A DNA stretch of 5,461 nucleotides, taken from NCBI GenBank assembly GCA_017889845.1, contig JAGGAJ010000122.1, forward strand, positions 1 through 5,461, written 5' to 3'. This DNA is from Deltaproteobacteria bacterium (lineage in GTDB: Bacteria; Desulfobacterota; Deferrimicrobia; Deferrimicrobiales; Deferrimicrobiaceae). Below are positions 1 to 5,461 of the stretch, one piece after another; within the stretch, counting starts at the first letter, position 1; the number at the start of each line of letters is the position of its first letter. Both the position numbers and the translations under genes were made by a program. The notes under the pieces were generated by a model. That model saw only the letters and a program-made list of their open reading frames with translations. It did not search any database and was not told where the DNA came from.

Positions 1-245
1 TCGCGGGTGTGCGCAACGAAGCGGAAATACCCCGAGGCGGAAAAGCGGGAAAGCAGTTCCCGGGAGGCGACGCTTTGATCGAAATCCACGACCGCCACCG
101 GGATGTCGCGTACATCCGTGGTGACGGCATACCCGAAGACCATGACCTGAACGAGAGGCATCACGAAGATGATCCCGCGCATCTTCGGGTCGCGCAGGAC
201 CTGGAGGAACTCCTTGATCAGCATGTTCTTCAGACGCTCCCGCAT
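1..245 (-). CDS. ABC-2 type permease, second subunit (YbhR-like), N-terminal part only
   Basis: This is the first 81 codons of a membrane subunit of an ABC-2 exporter; the rest lies beyond the left edge. The start ATG (245-243) follows an AGGAGG Shine-Dalgarno sequence (257-252) with six bases between, and lies 19 bases after the stop of the preceding permease. The visible protein begins MRERLKNMLIKEFLQVLRDP, a short cytoplasmic N-terminus with the KEFxxxxRDP pattern of the family. A first membrane helix follows at about residues 23-40 (ending FGYAV), then the start of the large extracytoplasmic domain with VAVVDFDQS and SRELLSRF. It aligns along its visible length with the neighbouring permease (KEFL, RDP, FGYA, DV, IPxAV, DQSV, SREL, SRF, YF), so the two are paralogues that probably form a heterodimer. 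Family assignment is strong. The specific YbhR role is inferred from gene order, since it is the last gene of a TetR-HlyD-ATPase-ATPase-permease-permease run. Confidence 0.88.
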   Translation of the reverse strand, partial: MRERLKNMLIKEFLQVLRDPKMRGIIFVMPLVQVMVFGYAVTTDVRDIPVAVVDFDQSVASRELLSRFSASGYFRFVAHTR

Positions 246-251
246 TCCCCG

Positions 252-257
252 CCTCCT
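252..257 (-). promoter_or_regulatory. Shine-Dalgarno for second permease
   Basis: AGGAGG on the minus strand, six bases before the ATG at 245. It lies wholly in the 19-base gap between the two permease genes. It supports this start and argues that the second permease has its own strong initiation site. Confidence 0.75.
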
Positions 258-264
258 GCGCCCC

Positions 265-1398
265 TCAAGTCAGCTTCTTGCGGAATTTCCGGCTTGCCAG
301 AAGGACCATCGTCACCCCGAAGGCCGTAAGGAGCGCCGCTTCCCCCAGAAGGACCGAAAGCCCTGCTCCCTTGAGGTAGATCCCCTTGAGGAGGGTCACG
401 AAGTACCTGGAGGGGATGATGTGCGTCACCACCTGGATCGATTTCGGCATGTTCCCGATGTTGTACATGAACCCCGACAGCAGGAACGACGGGAGGAAGG
501 TGAGCACCATCGCGAGCTGGCTGGCCAGCAGCTGGGATTTCGTCACGATGCTGATCACCATCCCCATCGAAAGCGCCCCGGCCAGGAAGACGGCCGCCAT
601 CCCGAAGAGGAGGGCCACGCTTCCCCGGAGCGGAACCTGGAAAAGGAATTCCCCCATCCCCACCGCGATCAGGACATCGAGCATTCCCACGGCGAAATAC
701 GGGAGGAGTTTTCCCAACACCAGCTCCCGCGGCCGGATGGGCGTGGAGATGAGCTGTTCCATCGTCCCCGTCTCCCACTCCTTGGCGACGGTGAGGGAGG
801 TCAGAAGGGCCGCGATCACCATCATGATGACGGCGATCAGGCCCGGAATGATGTAGTTCTTCGACTTCATGTCGGCATTGAACCAGACCCGGGGGCGCAC
901 CTCGAGGGGGTCCCGCAGGGTGTCCGTTCCCCCGACCCTCGCTCCCCGGAACGCGATATCCCGGGAGTACCCGAGGGTCACCGACTCGGCGTACCCGAGG
1001 GCGATCGTGGCCGTGTTGGAGTCCGACCCGTCGATGAGAAACTGGACCGCGGCCACGCGGCCCGTCGACATGCGTGCGGAAAAATCCCGCGGGATCACGA
1101 CGGCGGCCATCACATGGCCGGCCTCGATCGCCCGTTCGATGTCGGGATATCCTTCCGCGCGCATGCGGACGGCGAAGTAACGGGAGCCCTCGAACCGGCT
1201 GACGAGCTCGCGGCTCTCCGGGGAGACGCTCTGGTCCCAGACCGCGATCGGCACGTTGTCCACATCCAGGGTGAGGGCATACCCGAACAGAAGGATCAGG
1301 AGCATGGGGATCGCGACCGCCATTCCCATGCTTCTCGGGTCCCGGCGGATGTGCAGGAACTCCTTCCGCGCGATGGCAAGGAGCCGCCGGAGGTTCAT
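265..1398 (-). CDS. ABC-2 type permease, first subunit (YbhS-like)
   Basis: A 377-residue inner-membrane subunit of an ABC-2 exporter, about the usual length (370-380) for the YbhS/YbhR/YhhJ group. The order is: cytoplasmic N-terminus with KEFLHIRRDP (12-21); helix 1 at about 24-41; a large extracytoplasmic domain (about 45-180) with DQSVSPESREL; then five predicted helices near 182-204, 230-254, 262-284, 292-312 and 347-368. The conserved cytoplasmic stretch KEWETGTMEQLISTPI (206-221), which in this family follows the second helix and faces the ATPases, is intact. So is the C-terminal pattern FLPSFLLSGF...MP...HIIPSRYF (301-333). The ATG start overlaps the stop of the upstream ATPase as ATGA (1398-1395) and has a GGAGGT six bases upstream (1410-1405), inside the ATPase gene. 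It is expected to pair with the paralogous permease downstream. The substrate is unknown; relatives in E. coli have been linked to drug and cation export, which cannot be carried over from sequence alone. Confidence 0.93.
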   Translation of the reverse strand: MNLRRLLAIARKEFLHIRRDPRSMGMAVAIPMLLILLFGYALTLDVDNVPIAVWDQSVSPESRELVSRFEGSRYFAVRMRAEGYPDIERAIEAGHVMAAVVIPRDFSARMSTGRVAAVQFLIDGSDSNTATIALGYAESVTLGYSRDIAFRGARVGGTDTLRDPLEVRPRVWFNADMKSKNYIIPGLIAVIMMVIAALLTSLTVAKEWETGTMEQLISTPIRPRELVLGKLLPYFAVGMLDVLIAVGMGEFLFQVPLRGSVALLFGMAAVFLAGALSMGMVISIVTKSQLLASQLAMVLTFLPSFLLSGFMYNIGNMPKSIQVVTHIIPSRYFVTLLKGIYLKGAGLSVLLGEAALLTAFGVTMVLLASRKFRKKLT

Positions 1399-2369
1399 CG
1401 CCGCACCTCCGAAACCGGCTGTTCCTGGCGGTCCCTCTCCTCCACCAGGGAGACGAAGACATCCTCAAGAGTCGGGACGATCTTCTCGATCCCGCCGACG
1501 GCGAAGCCGCCCGTCTCCAGGGCGGCGCGCAGGACCGGGACGGATTCTTCCGCCCGGTCCACGACCGCGTGGATCCCTTTCCCGAAAAGAGCCGCCCCTT
1601 TCACGCCGGAAAGAGCCTCCAGGAGGCCGATCGCATCCTGCGGGCGATCCGAATGGATCTCCAGCACCTCTTCCTTCATCAGGCGGGTTTTCAACTCCTC
1701 CGGGGTCCCGATCGCCACGAGCTCCCCGCGGTAAATGAGCCCCAGCCGGTCGCAATACTCCGCCTCGTCCATGTAATGGGTCGTCACGAACACGGTGACT
1801 CCCTTCCCGGCGAGCTCGTAGATCAGCTCCCAGAAGCGTCGGCGGCTGATCGGGTCCACCCCGGAGGTCGGCTCGTCGAGGAACAGGATGGGCGGTTCGT
1901 GGAGGACCGCGCACCCGAGCGCCAGCCGCTGTTTCCAGCCACCGGAAAGAAAGGCGGTTTTCGTGTTCCGGTGGTCGGAAAGCCCCGCCGTCCGGAGGAC
2001 CCAATCCTTCCTCTCCCCCTTCCTGTCCGCCGGGATCCGGTAGATCCCGCTGTAGAAATTGATGTTCTCCTCGACGGTCAGGTCCTCGTAAAGGGAGAAG
2101 CGCTGGGACATGTAGCCGATGTTCTGCTTGATCTTTTCGGCCTGGGTTTTCAGGTCGAAGCCGGCCACGGTCCCCTCTCCCGAGGTGGGGGCGAGGAGGC
2201 CGCACAGCATCCGGATGGTGGTCGACTTGCCTGCCCCGTTGGGGCCCAGGAAGCCGAAGATCTCCCCCTTGCGGACCTCGAAGCTCACCCGGTTCACGGC
2301 GGTGAAGGCGCCGAACCGCCGTTCCAGGTTGCGCACAACGACCGAATGCTCTTCCGCGGCCGGATTCAC
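1395..2369 (-). CDS. ABC transporter ATPase, second (canonical) subunit; like the C-terminal half of YbhF
   Basis: A 324-residue cytoplasmic ATPase of the ABC-2/DrrA type. Visible motifs, numbered from the chosen start: Walker A GPNGAGKST (42-50), Q-loop MSQRF (Q89), signature LSGGWKQR (141-148), Walker B ILFLDEP (161-167), D-loop SGVD (169-172) and a normal H-loop TTHYMDEAE (H198). The C-terminal regulatory tail ends in the family pattern PTLEDVFVSLVEE (299-311). The reading frame stays open upstream to 2603, but that stretch is arginine/proline-rich antisense-like noise overlapping the previous gene. I chose the GTG at 2369, which overlaps the upstream stop as GTGA, gives MNPAAEEHSVVVRNLERRFG, and puts the beta-strand VVVRNLERRFG where the family has it. 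Only a weak SD (GGCGGGGA) precedes it, so translation is probably coupled to the preceding ATPase. The fifth signature residue is W rather than the commoner M or Q. It probably forms a heterodimer with the adjacent ATPase. Confidence 0.92.
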   Translation of the reverse strand: MNPAAEEHSVVVRNLERRFGAFTAVNRVSFEVRKGEIFGFLGPNGAGKSTTIRMLCGLLAPTSGEGTVAGFDLKTQAEKIKQNIGYMSQRFSLYEDLTVEENINFYSGIYRIPADRKGERKDWVLRTAGLSDHRNTKTAFLSGGWKQRLALGCAVLHEPPILFLDEPTSGVDPISRRRFWELIYELAGKGVTVFVTTHYMDEAEYCDRLGLIYRGELVAIGTPEELKTRLMKEEVLEIHSDRPQDAIGLLEALSGVKGAALFGKGIHAVVDRAEESVPVLRAALETGGFAVGGIEKIVPTLEDVFVSLVEERDRQEQPVSEVRR

Positions 2370-3298
2370 GCCCGCGCATCCCCGCCGGAAGTAAGCACGG
2401 CGACGAAGACGTCTTCGAGGATCGGGTCGACGGGTTGAACACGGGAAACCGGGATCGCCGCTTTCCGGAGGGCGTTCCCGATCCCCTGCCGGGTCCCCTC
2501 GGGGTCCCGGCTGCCCACGTGGATGCGATCTCCGAAAAGCCCGACGATCGCGCCTGGAAGCTCTTCGCGAAGAATCGCGGACGCACGCCGGGGCTCGCCG
2601 CATCGCACCTCCAGGATCACCCCCGGATAGATCCTCTTCACCTCCTCCGGCGTCCCGAGGGCCAGCAGTTTCCCCTGGTGAAGGAGGGCCAGCCGCTGGA
2701 ACCGCTCCGCCTCGTCGAGGTAGGCGGTGGAGACGAAAATGGTGACCCTTTCCCGCAGAAGGTGGTACAGGATCCGCCAGAAGTCCCGCCGCGAGACGGG
2801 GTCGACGCCATTCGTAGGTTCGTCGAGGAAGAGCACCTTCGGGGTGTGGACGAGCGCGCAGGCGAGACCCAGCTTCTGCTTCATCCCCCCCGAGAGGTTT
2901 CCCGCCAGGCGGCGTTTGAACGGTCCGAGGTTGGAAAAGGCCAGCAGCTCATCGATCTTTTCCTGCCGGCCCCTCCGGGGAACGCCGTAAAGGTCGGCGT
3001 AGAAGTCGATGTTTTCCATGACGGAGAGATCGGGATACAGCCCGAACCGCTGGCTCATGTACCCGATCTCGCCCTGGATCTTCCCCGTCTCCGTCCGGAT
3101 CGAATGACCCATCACCCAGCCTTCCCCTTCCGAGGGGTCCAGGATCCCGGCCAGCAGGCGCATAACGGTGGTCTTCCCCGCTCCGTCGGGCCCTACGAGT
3201 CCGAAGATCTCCCCTTCCTCCACCGAAAGGGTAAGCCGGTCCACCGCCACCGTGGGGCCGAATGACCTGCCCAGCCCTTCAGTTCGTATCGCGTCCAC
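2366..3298 (-). CDS. ABC transporter ATPase, first subunit with degenerate H-loop; like the N-terminal half of YbhF
   Basis: A 310-residue cytoplasmic ABC ATPase. Motifs in order: Walker A GPDGAGKTT (36-44, with D where most have N), Q-loop MSQRFGLYPDL (Q83), signature LSGGMKQK (135-142), Walker B VLFLDEP (155-161) and D-loop NGVD (163-166). Where the switch histidine is expected the protein reads STAYLDEAER, with Ala192 (codon GCC, 2725-2723) in place of His. The C-terminal tail ends with DPILEDVFVAVL. The start is a GTG at 3298, giving MDAIRTEGLGRSFG; it overlaps the 3' end of the HlyD gene by 20 bases and has only a modest SD (GGGG, six bases upstream). No earlier in-frame start gives family-like sequence. 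Loss of the H-loop His implies poor hydrolysis at the ATP site that uses this subunit's Walker motifs. From memory, the N-terminal ATPase domains of YbhF/RbbA-type tandem proteins show similar changes, so this looks like an inherited specialisation rather than decay. Confidence 0.92.
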   Translation of the reverse strand: MDAIRTEGLGRSFGPTVAVDRLTLSVEEGEIFGLVGPDGAGKTTVMRLLAGILDPSEGEGWVMGHSIRTETGKIQGEIGYMSQRFGLYPDLSVMENIDFYADLYGVPRRGRQEKIDELLAFSNLGPFKRRLAGNLSGGMKQKLGLACALVHTPKVLFLDEPTNGVDPVSRRDFWRILYHLLRERVTIFVSTAYLDEAERFQRLALLHQGKLLALGTPEEVKRIYPGVILEVRCGEPRRASAILREELPGAIVGLFGDRIHVGSRDPEGTRQGIGNALRKAAIPVSRVQPVDPILEDVFVAVLTSGGDARA

Positions 3299-4304
3299 CG
3301 GACACCCCGCTTCTCTCCTCGGCCCGGATGACCGCGTCCGCCGGCATTCCCGGTTTCAGCTCCATGTCCGGGTTGGAGACATCGACCTTGATGCGGTAGA
3401 CGAGCTTGACGCGCTCTTTCCGCGTCTGGACGCTTTTCGGCGTGAATTCGGCCTCCGACGCGATAAAAGAGATGCGACCGGCGTACTTCTTCCCGGGATA
3501 GGTGTCGGCGGTCACCTCGACGTGCTGGCCCACCTTGACCCGCCCCAGGTCTGTTTCCTCGATGTACGCCCGGAGCCACGGGGTATCGAGCGCCCCGACC
3601 GTCACGACGGGCGTCCCCGGGGCCACGTAATCCCCCGGCTCGGCGTTCTTGGAAAGAACCACTCCCGCAAGGGGGGAGACGATGGAGGCGTAGGAGAGGC
3701 GCGTCCGGGCCAGTTCGAGGGCCTCCTTCGCATGCCGGACCTGGGCGCGGGCCCGCTCGATCTGTTCGCGCCTGGGTCCTTCCTGAACAAGATGGAGGCT
3801 TTCCTCCGCTTCGTTCCGCCTCTCATCGGCCACCTCGTACGCCGCCCTGGCCCTCTCGAATTCCTGCCGGGGGATGACGTCTTTCGCGATCAGCGCCTTT
3901 GCGCGATCCAGATCCGCGGAAAGCCGCTCCGCCTCTGCCCGCGCCGCCGCGGCCGCCGCGCCGGCTCTCGCGATCTCCTGCGGGCGCGACCCGGCGACGA
4001 GCTCCCGCAGCACGGCCTCCGCCGCCTGGAGCTCGGCCTCCTTCATGCTCGCTTCCCTTTCCAGGTCCGCGCTGTCGAGCCGGGCAACAAGCTGTCCGGC
4101 GGAAACGGACATCCCTTCGTCCACCGACCGCTCCAGCAGTCGTCCCGGGATCTTGAAGCTCACCTCCACATCGGTCACTTCGATGTTGCCGGATACCCGG
4201 ATGACGCCGACCTCCTTGCCTTCACGAAAGCGGGACCAGGCCGCGATTCCCCCTCCGATCGCCAAAACGACCAACGCCGCGACGATTGCCTTTTTCCGCG
4301 TCAT
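3279..4304 (-). CDS. HlyD-family periplasmic adaptor (membrane fusion protein, YbhG-like)
   Basis: A 341-residue adaptor expected to link the inner-membrane ABC-2 transporter to an outer-membrane channel. It has a short basic N-terminus (MTRKK) and one hydrophobic helix (about 6-23), with no lipobox cysteine, so it should be anchored by an uncleaved helix with the rest in the periplasm. Next come the first half of the barrel-sandwich (lipoyl-like) domain (about 34-80: VSGNIEVTDVEVSFKIPGRL, then VDEGMSVSAGQLVARLD), a long alanine/glutamate/arginine-rich helical hairpin (about 80-203), and the second lipoyl half (204-238: LSYASIVSPLAGVVLSKNAEPGDYV). A beta-barrel region (about 242-330) ends with the usual LKPGMPADAVI. 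The length fits the YbhG/EmrA-like range. The ATG start (4304) has GGGAGG five bases upstream (4315-4310), and the gene begins 26 bases after the TetR stop. Its 3' end overlaps the first ATPase by 20 bases. The family is certain; the partner channel is not in the window. Confidence 0.94.
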   Translation of the reverse strand: MTRKKAIVAALVVLAIGGGIAAWSRFREGKEVGVIRVSGNIEVTDVEVSFKIPGRLLERSVDEGMSVSAGQLVARLDSADLEREASMKEAELQAAEAVLRELVAGSRPQEIARAGAAAAAARAEAERLSADLDRAKALIAKDVIPRQEFERARAAYEVADERRNEAEESLHLVQEGPRREQIERARAQVRHAKEALELARTRLSYASIVSPLAGVVLSKNAEPGDYVAPGTPVVTVGALDTPWLRAYIEETDLGRVKVGQHVEVTADTYPGKKYAGRISFIASEAEFTPKSVQTRKERVKLVYRIKVDVSNPDMELKPGMPADAVIRAEERSGVSGGRDTN

Positions 4305-4330
4305 TCCCGCCTCCCGCCCGGCAATTCGAT

Positions 4331-4951
4331 TTAGGAAACCCGCTGACGTTTCCCCTTTTTCCTGATCGCATCGGCGAATTGCTCAAACGACCGTTCCGCG
4401 TTCATGAGGACGTCGAACTTCCCGGCGCTCAGGTACCAGAGCGTCGCCGCCGGCTGGATCAACCCCAGGAAGTGCACGGCCGTGGCCTCCGGGTCCAGGT
4501 CTCCGCGGAGGTCTCCGGCCCGCTGGCCCTGCCGGAGGATCCCGGCCACCCGGTCCAGGTAGCGGCGGATGACGTGGTAGACCTCCATCCGGTGGGAGAC
4601 CCCGCCCCCGTCGATCCCCTCGGCGAAGACGATCCTGGGACCCGCGTACCCTTCGCGAATCGCCCGGACGTGATCCCGGAGCAGGTTCCTGAGCCGCGGG
4701 ATCGTGTCGCCCTCTCCCGCGGCGGCCCGCCCGGCGTTTTCGAGGAGGCGCTCACCCATCCGGCCGATCGCCGCGGAAAGGATCTCCTCCTTCCCGCGAA
4801 AGTGCCGGTAGATCGCGGAGGGGACGATGCCGATCCTCCGCGCGACCGCTCCGACGCTCAGGCTCCGGGTTCCGTGCCTTGCGATCACTTCGAGCGCCGC
4901 CTCGGCGATCTGCTCCCGCCTGGCCTCCCTGCTTCGCTTCTCCGCGGCCAT
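4331..4951 (-). CDS. TetR/AcrR-family transcriptional repressor, likely local regulator of the exporter (CecR-like position)
   Basis: A 206-residue regulator of typical TetR length. The N-terminal DNA-binding domain covers about residues 12-60, beginning RREQIAEAALEVIARHGTRS. Its helix-turn-helix is LSVGAVARRIGIVPSAIYRHF (31-51), followed by the characteristic KEEIL. The remainder (about 65-200) is the variable helical ligand-binding and dimerisation domain, with a family-like stretch RIVFAEG (106-112) and a basic C-terminus KKGKRQRVS. The ATG start (4951) has an AAGGAGG four bases upstream. It is the first gene of the operon: its stop is 26 bases before the HlyD adaptor with no sign of a separate promoter or terminator between. 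A perfect palindrome overlaps its predicted promoter, so autorepression together with control of the transporter genes is likely. The order TetR then YbhG-like adaptor, ATPases and permeases matches E. coli cecR-ybhGFSR, but orthology to CecR is inferred from position, and the ligand is unknown. Confidence 0.9.
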   Translation of the reverse strand: MAAEKRSREARREQIAEAALEVIARHGTRSLSVGAVARRIGIVPSAIYRHFRGKEEILSAAIGRMGERLLENAGRAAAGEGDTIPRLRNLLRDHVRAIREGYAGPRIVFAEGIDGGGVSHRMEVYHVIRRYLDRVAGILRQGQRAGDLRGDLDPEATAVHFLGLIQPAATLWYLSAGKFDVLMNAERSFEQFADAIRKKGKRQRVS

Positions 4952-4955
4952 TCCC

Positions 4956-4962
4956 CCTCCTT
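4956..4962 (-). promoter_or_regulatory. Shine-Dalgarno for the TetR gene
   Basis: AAGGAGG on the minus strand, four bases before the ATG at 4951. It is a near-perfect match to the anti-SD and directly abuts the palindromic candidate operator. It fixes the start of the regulator. Confidence 0.8.
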
Positions 4963-4982
4963 ATGTGAATCCATATTCACAT
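4963..4982. promoter_or_regulatory. Candidate TetR operator (8-bp perfect inverted repeat)
   Basis: A perfect inverted repeat with arms ATGTGAAT and ATTCACAT separated by four bases (CCAT on the plus strand). It is an AT-rich island in GC-rich DNA, placed between the predicted -10 and the Shine-Dalgarno of the TetR gene. On the predicted promoter it would span about -8 to +12, where a bound dimer would block polymerase. Size and symmetry fit a TetR-family dimer site. Binding by the adjacent regulator is inferred from position. Confidence 0.75.
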
Positions 4983-5009
4983 TGTGCTACGGAAAACGGG
5001 GCCTGTCCA
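4981..5009 (-). promoter_or_regulatory. Candidate sigma70-type promoter for the tetR-exporter operon
   Basis: On the minus strand, TGGACA (5009-5004, five of six matches to TTGACA) is followed after exactly 17 bases by CACAAT (4986-4981, four of six to TATAAT). Transcription would start near 4974, giving a leader of about 23 bases before the TetR ATG. The -10 overlaps the palindrome by two bases, which fits a repressed promoter. No other good pair was seen in the 154-base gap. The start site is predicted, not shown. Confidence 0.6.
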
Positions 5010-5015
5010 GCCCCG
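4993..5015 (-). terminator. Candidate intrinsic terminator downstream of corA
   Basis: On the minus strand CGGGGC and GCCCCG form a six-pair GC stem (seven with a T-G wobble) around a short loop, followed at once by TTTT (4996-4993). It lies about 90 bases after the CorA stop, in the right direction to end that transcript. The stem is short and the T run only four long, so strength is uncertain. The hairpin shares its loop with the -35 box of the predicted tetR promoter. Confidence 0.5.
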
Positions 5016-5105
5016 AAGAAGATCCACCTCGGCCGGGGATCCGGAATCGTGCCGCGTGATCCTGCGGTTATCCCGTCCCTTGACTTGCCGATATCACGGC
5101 TTGCG

Positions 5106-5461
5106 TCAGATCCACCGCTTCCGCCGGAAGTAGTACAGCATCCCGCCCGCGACCGCGGCCATCAGGAGCAGCAGGGCGGGGTAGCCGTACGCCCAGGTCA
5201 GCTCCGGCATGTTATACGGCGACGCCTTCGTGTCGAAGTTCATCCCGTACACTCCCACGATGAAGGTCAGGGGGATGAAGATGGACGCCATGACCGTGAG
5301 CACCTTCATGATCTCGTTCATCCGGTTGGAGACGGCGGACATGTATTCGTCCACCAGCCCGGACGCCATTTCGCGGAACGTCTCCACCATGTCCATCAGC
5401 TGGATCGTGTGGTCGTAGCAGTCCCGGAAGAACACCTTGGTGCCGGGGCGGATGAGGGCGT
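5106..5461 (-). CDS. corA: CorA-family magnesium/cobalt channel, C-terminal part
   Basis: The last 117 residues of a CorA-type divalent cation channel; the N-terminal cytoplasmic domain lies beyond the right edge. The visible part begins ALIRPGTKVFFRDCYDHTIQ. It then shows the end of the long stalk helix (SAVSNRMNEIMKVLTVMASI), the first membrane helix (about 53-71 of the fragment), the selectivity motif YGMNF (GMN at 72-74), the conserved periplasmic-loop residues MPEL (84-87), the second membrane helix (about 91-110) and a basic tail FRRKRWI. GMN followed by MPEL is diagnostic for the family, which forms pentamers in the inner membrane and carries Mg2+ or Co2+. The gene reads in the same direction as the exporter operon but is separated from it by 154 bases with a candidate terminator and a promoter, so it is probably a separate unit. 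A GTG at 5435 is internal, not a start, since the frame continues to the edge. Confidence 0.95.
   Translation of the reverse strand, partial: ALIRPGTKVFFRDCYDHTIQLMDMVETFREMASGLVDEYMSAVSNRMNEIMKVLTVMASIFIPLTFIVGVYGMNFDTKASPYNMPELTWAYGYPALLLLMAAVAGGMLYYFRRKRWI

Noticed and set aside
230..1468. Minus-strand open frame of 412 codons overlapping the first permease in another phase
   Set aside because: It is an out-of-frame shadow of the permease, rich in Gly, Arg and Pro and lacking membrane helices, while the permease frame has clear helices and conserved ABC-2 motifs.
169..1734. Long plus-strand open frame of 521 codons opposite the first permease and second ATPase
   Set aside because: Its translation is rich in His, Arg, Asp, Pro and Glu with no domain pattern, and it lies antisense to two genes with clear family motifs. 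It is the usual spurious open frame of GC-rich DNA.
2366..2440. Programmed -1 frameshift that would fuse the two ATPases into a YbhF-like chain
   Set aside because: The second ATPase frame is open upstream in the -1 phase, but I see no slippery heptamer near the stop, and the GTGA overlap explains the arrangement more simply.
2370..2603. N-terminal extension of the second ATPase up to 2603
   Set aside because: The extension is arginine-rich and without family similarity, and it lies inside the coding end of the first ATPase. The GTG at 2369 gives the normal family N-terminus and a standard GTGA overlap.
4305..4330. Possible separate promoter or terminator between the TetR gene and the adaptor
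   Set aside because: The gap is only 26 bases and is mostly taken up by the adaptor's SD. No hairpin or hexamer pair was seen.
3168..4334. Plus-strand open frame of 388 codons opposite the HlyD adaptor gene
   Set aside because: It is antisense to a well-supported adaptor, has no recognisable motifs or good SD, and its composition mirrors the GC-rich codons of the opposite strand.
1..5461. CRISPR arrays, insertion sequences, tRNA genes or phage-like segments
   Set aside because: No direct-repeat arrays, terminal inverted repeats, transposase motifs or tRNA-like cloverleaf sequences were noticed. Nearly all of the window is explained by seven co-oriented genes.

Overview
The window is a compact, GC-rich bacterial segment in which every supportable gene lies on the minus strand, so the genes read from right to left. 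Codon use (strong G/C at third positions), SD-led starts and short or negative intergenic distances fit a GC-rich Gram-negative bacterium. Protein style and gene order are reminiscent of Deltaproteobacteria/Desulfobacterota, but that placement is only an impression from the sequence.

Right edge (5106-5461): the C-terminal part of a CorA-type divalent-cation channel, with its GMN motif and two membrane helices. It is cut by the window edge. The 154-base gap to its left (4952-5105) holds a candidate intrinsic terminator, a sigma70-like promoter and a perfect 8-bp-arm palindrome just upstream of the next gene's Shine-Dalgarno sequence.

Centre and left (1-4951): one apparent operon. In transcription order it contains a TetR-family repressor, a HlyD/YbhG-type periplasmic adaptor, two separate ABC ATPases, an ABC-2 permease, and the start of a second, paralogous ABC-2 permease cut by the left edge. 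The order matches the E. coli cecR-ybhG-ybhF-ybhS-ybhR locus, except that the tandem ATPase YbhF is here two genes with a GTGA overlap. The genes are tightly packed: a 26-base gap, then 20-base, 4-base and 4-base overlaps, then a 19-base gap.

Inferred working: the two ATPases form a heterodimer driving a two-permease ABC-2 exporter, and the HlyD protein links it across the periplasm to an outer-membrane channel not seen here. The TetR protein probably represses the whole operon from the palindrome at its own promoter and releases it when it binds a small ligand. The substrate cannot be read from sequence. The most informative details are the asymmetric ATP sites of the two ATPases and the overlap of terminator, promoter and operator. 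The system as a whole is a known type of exporter, not a new one.
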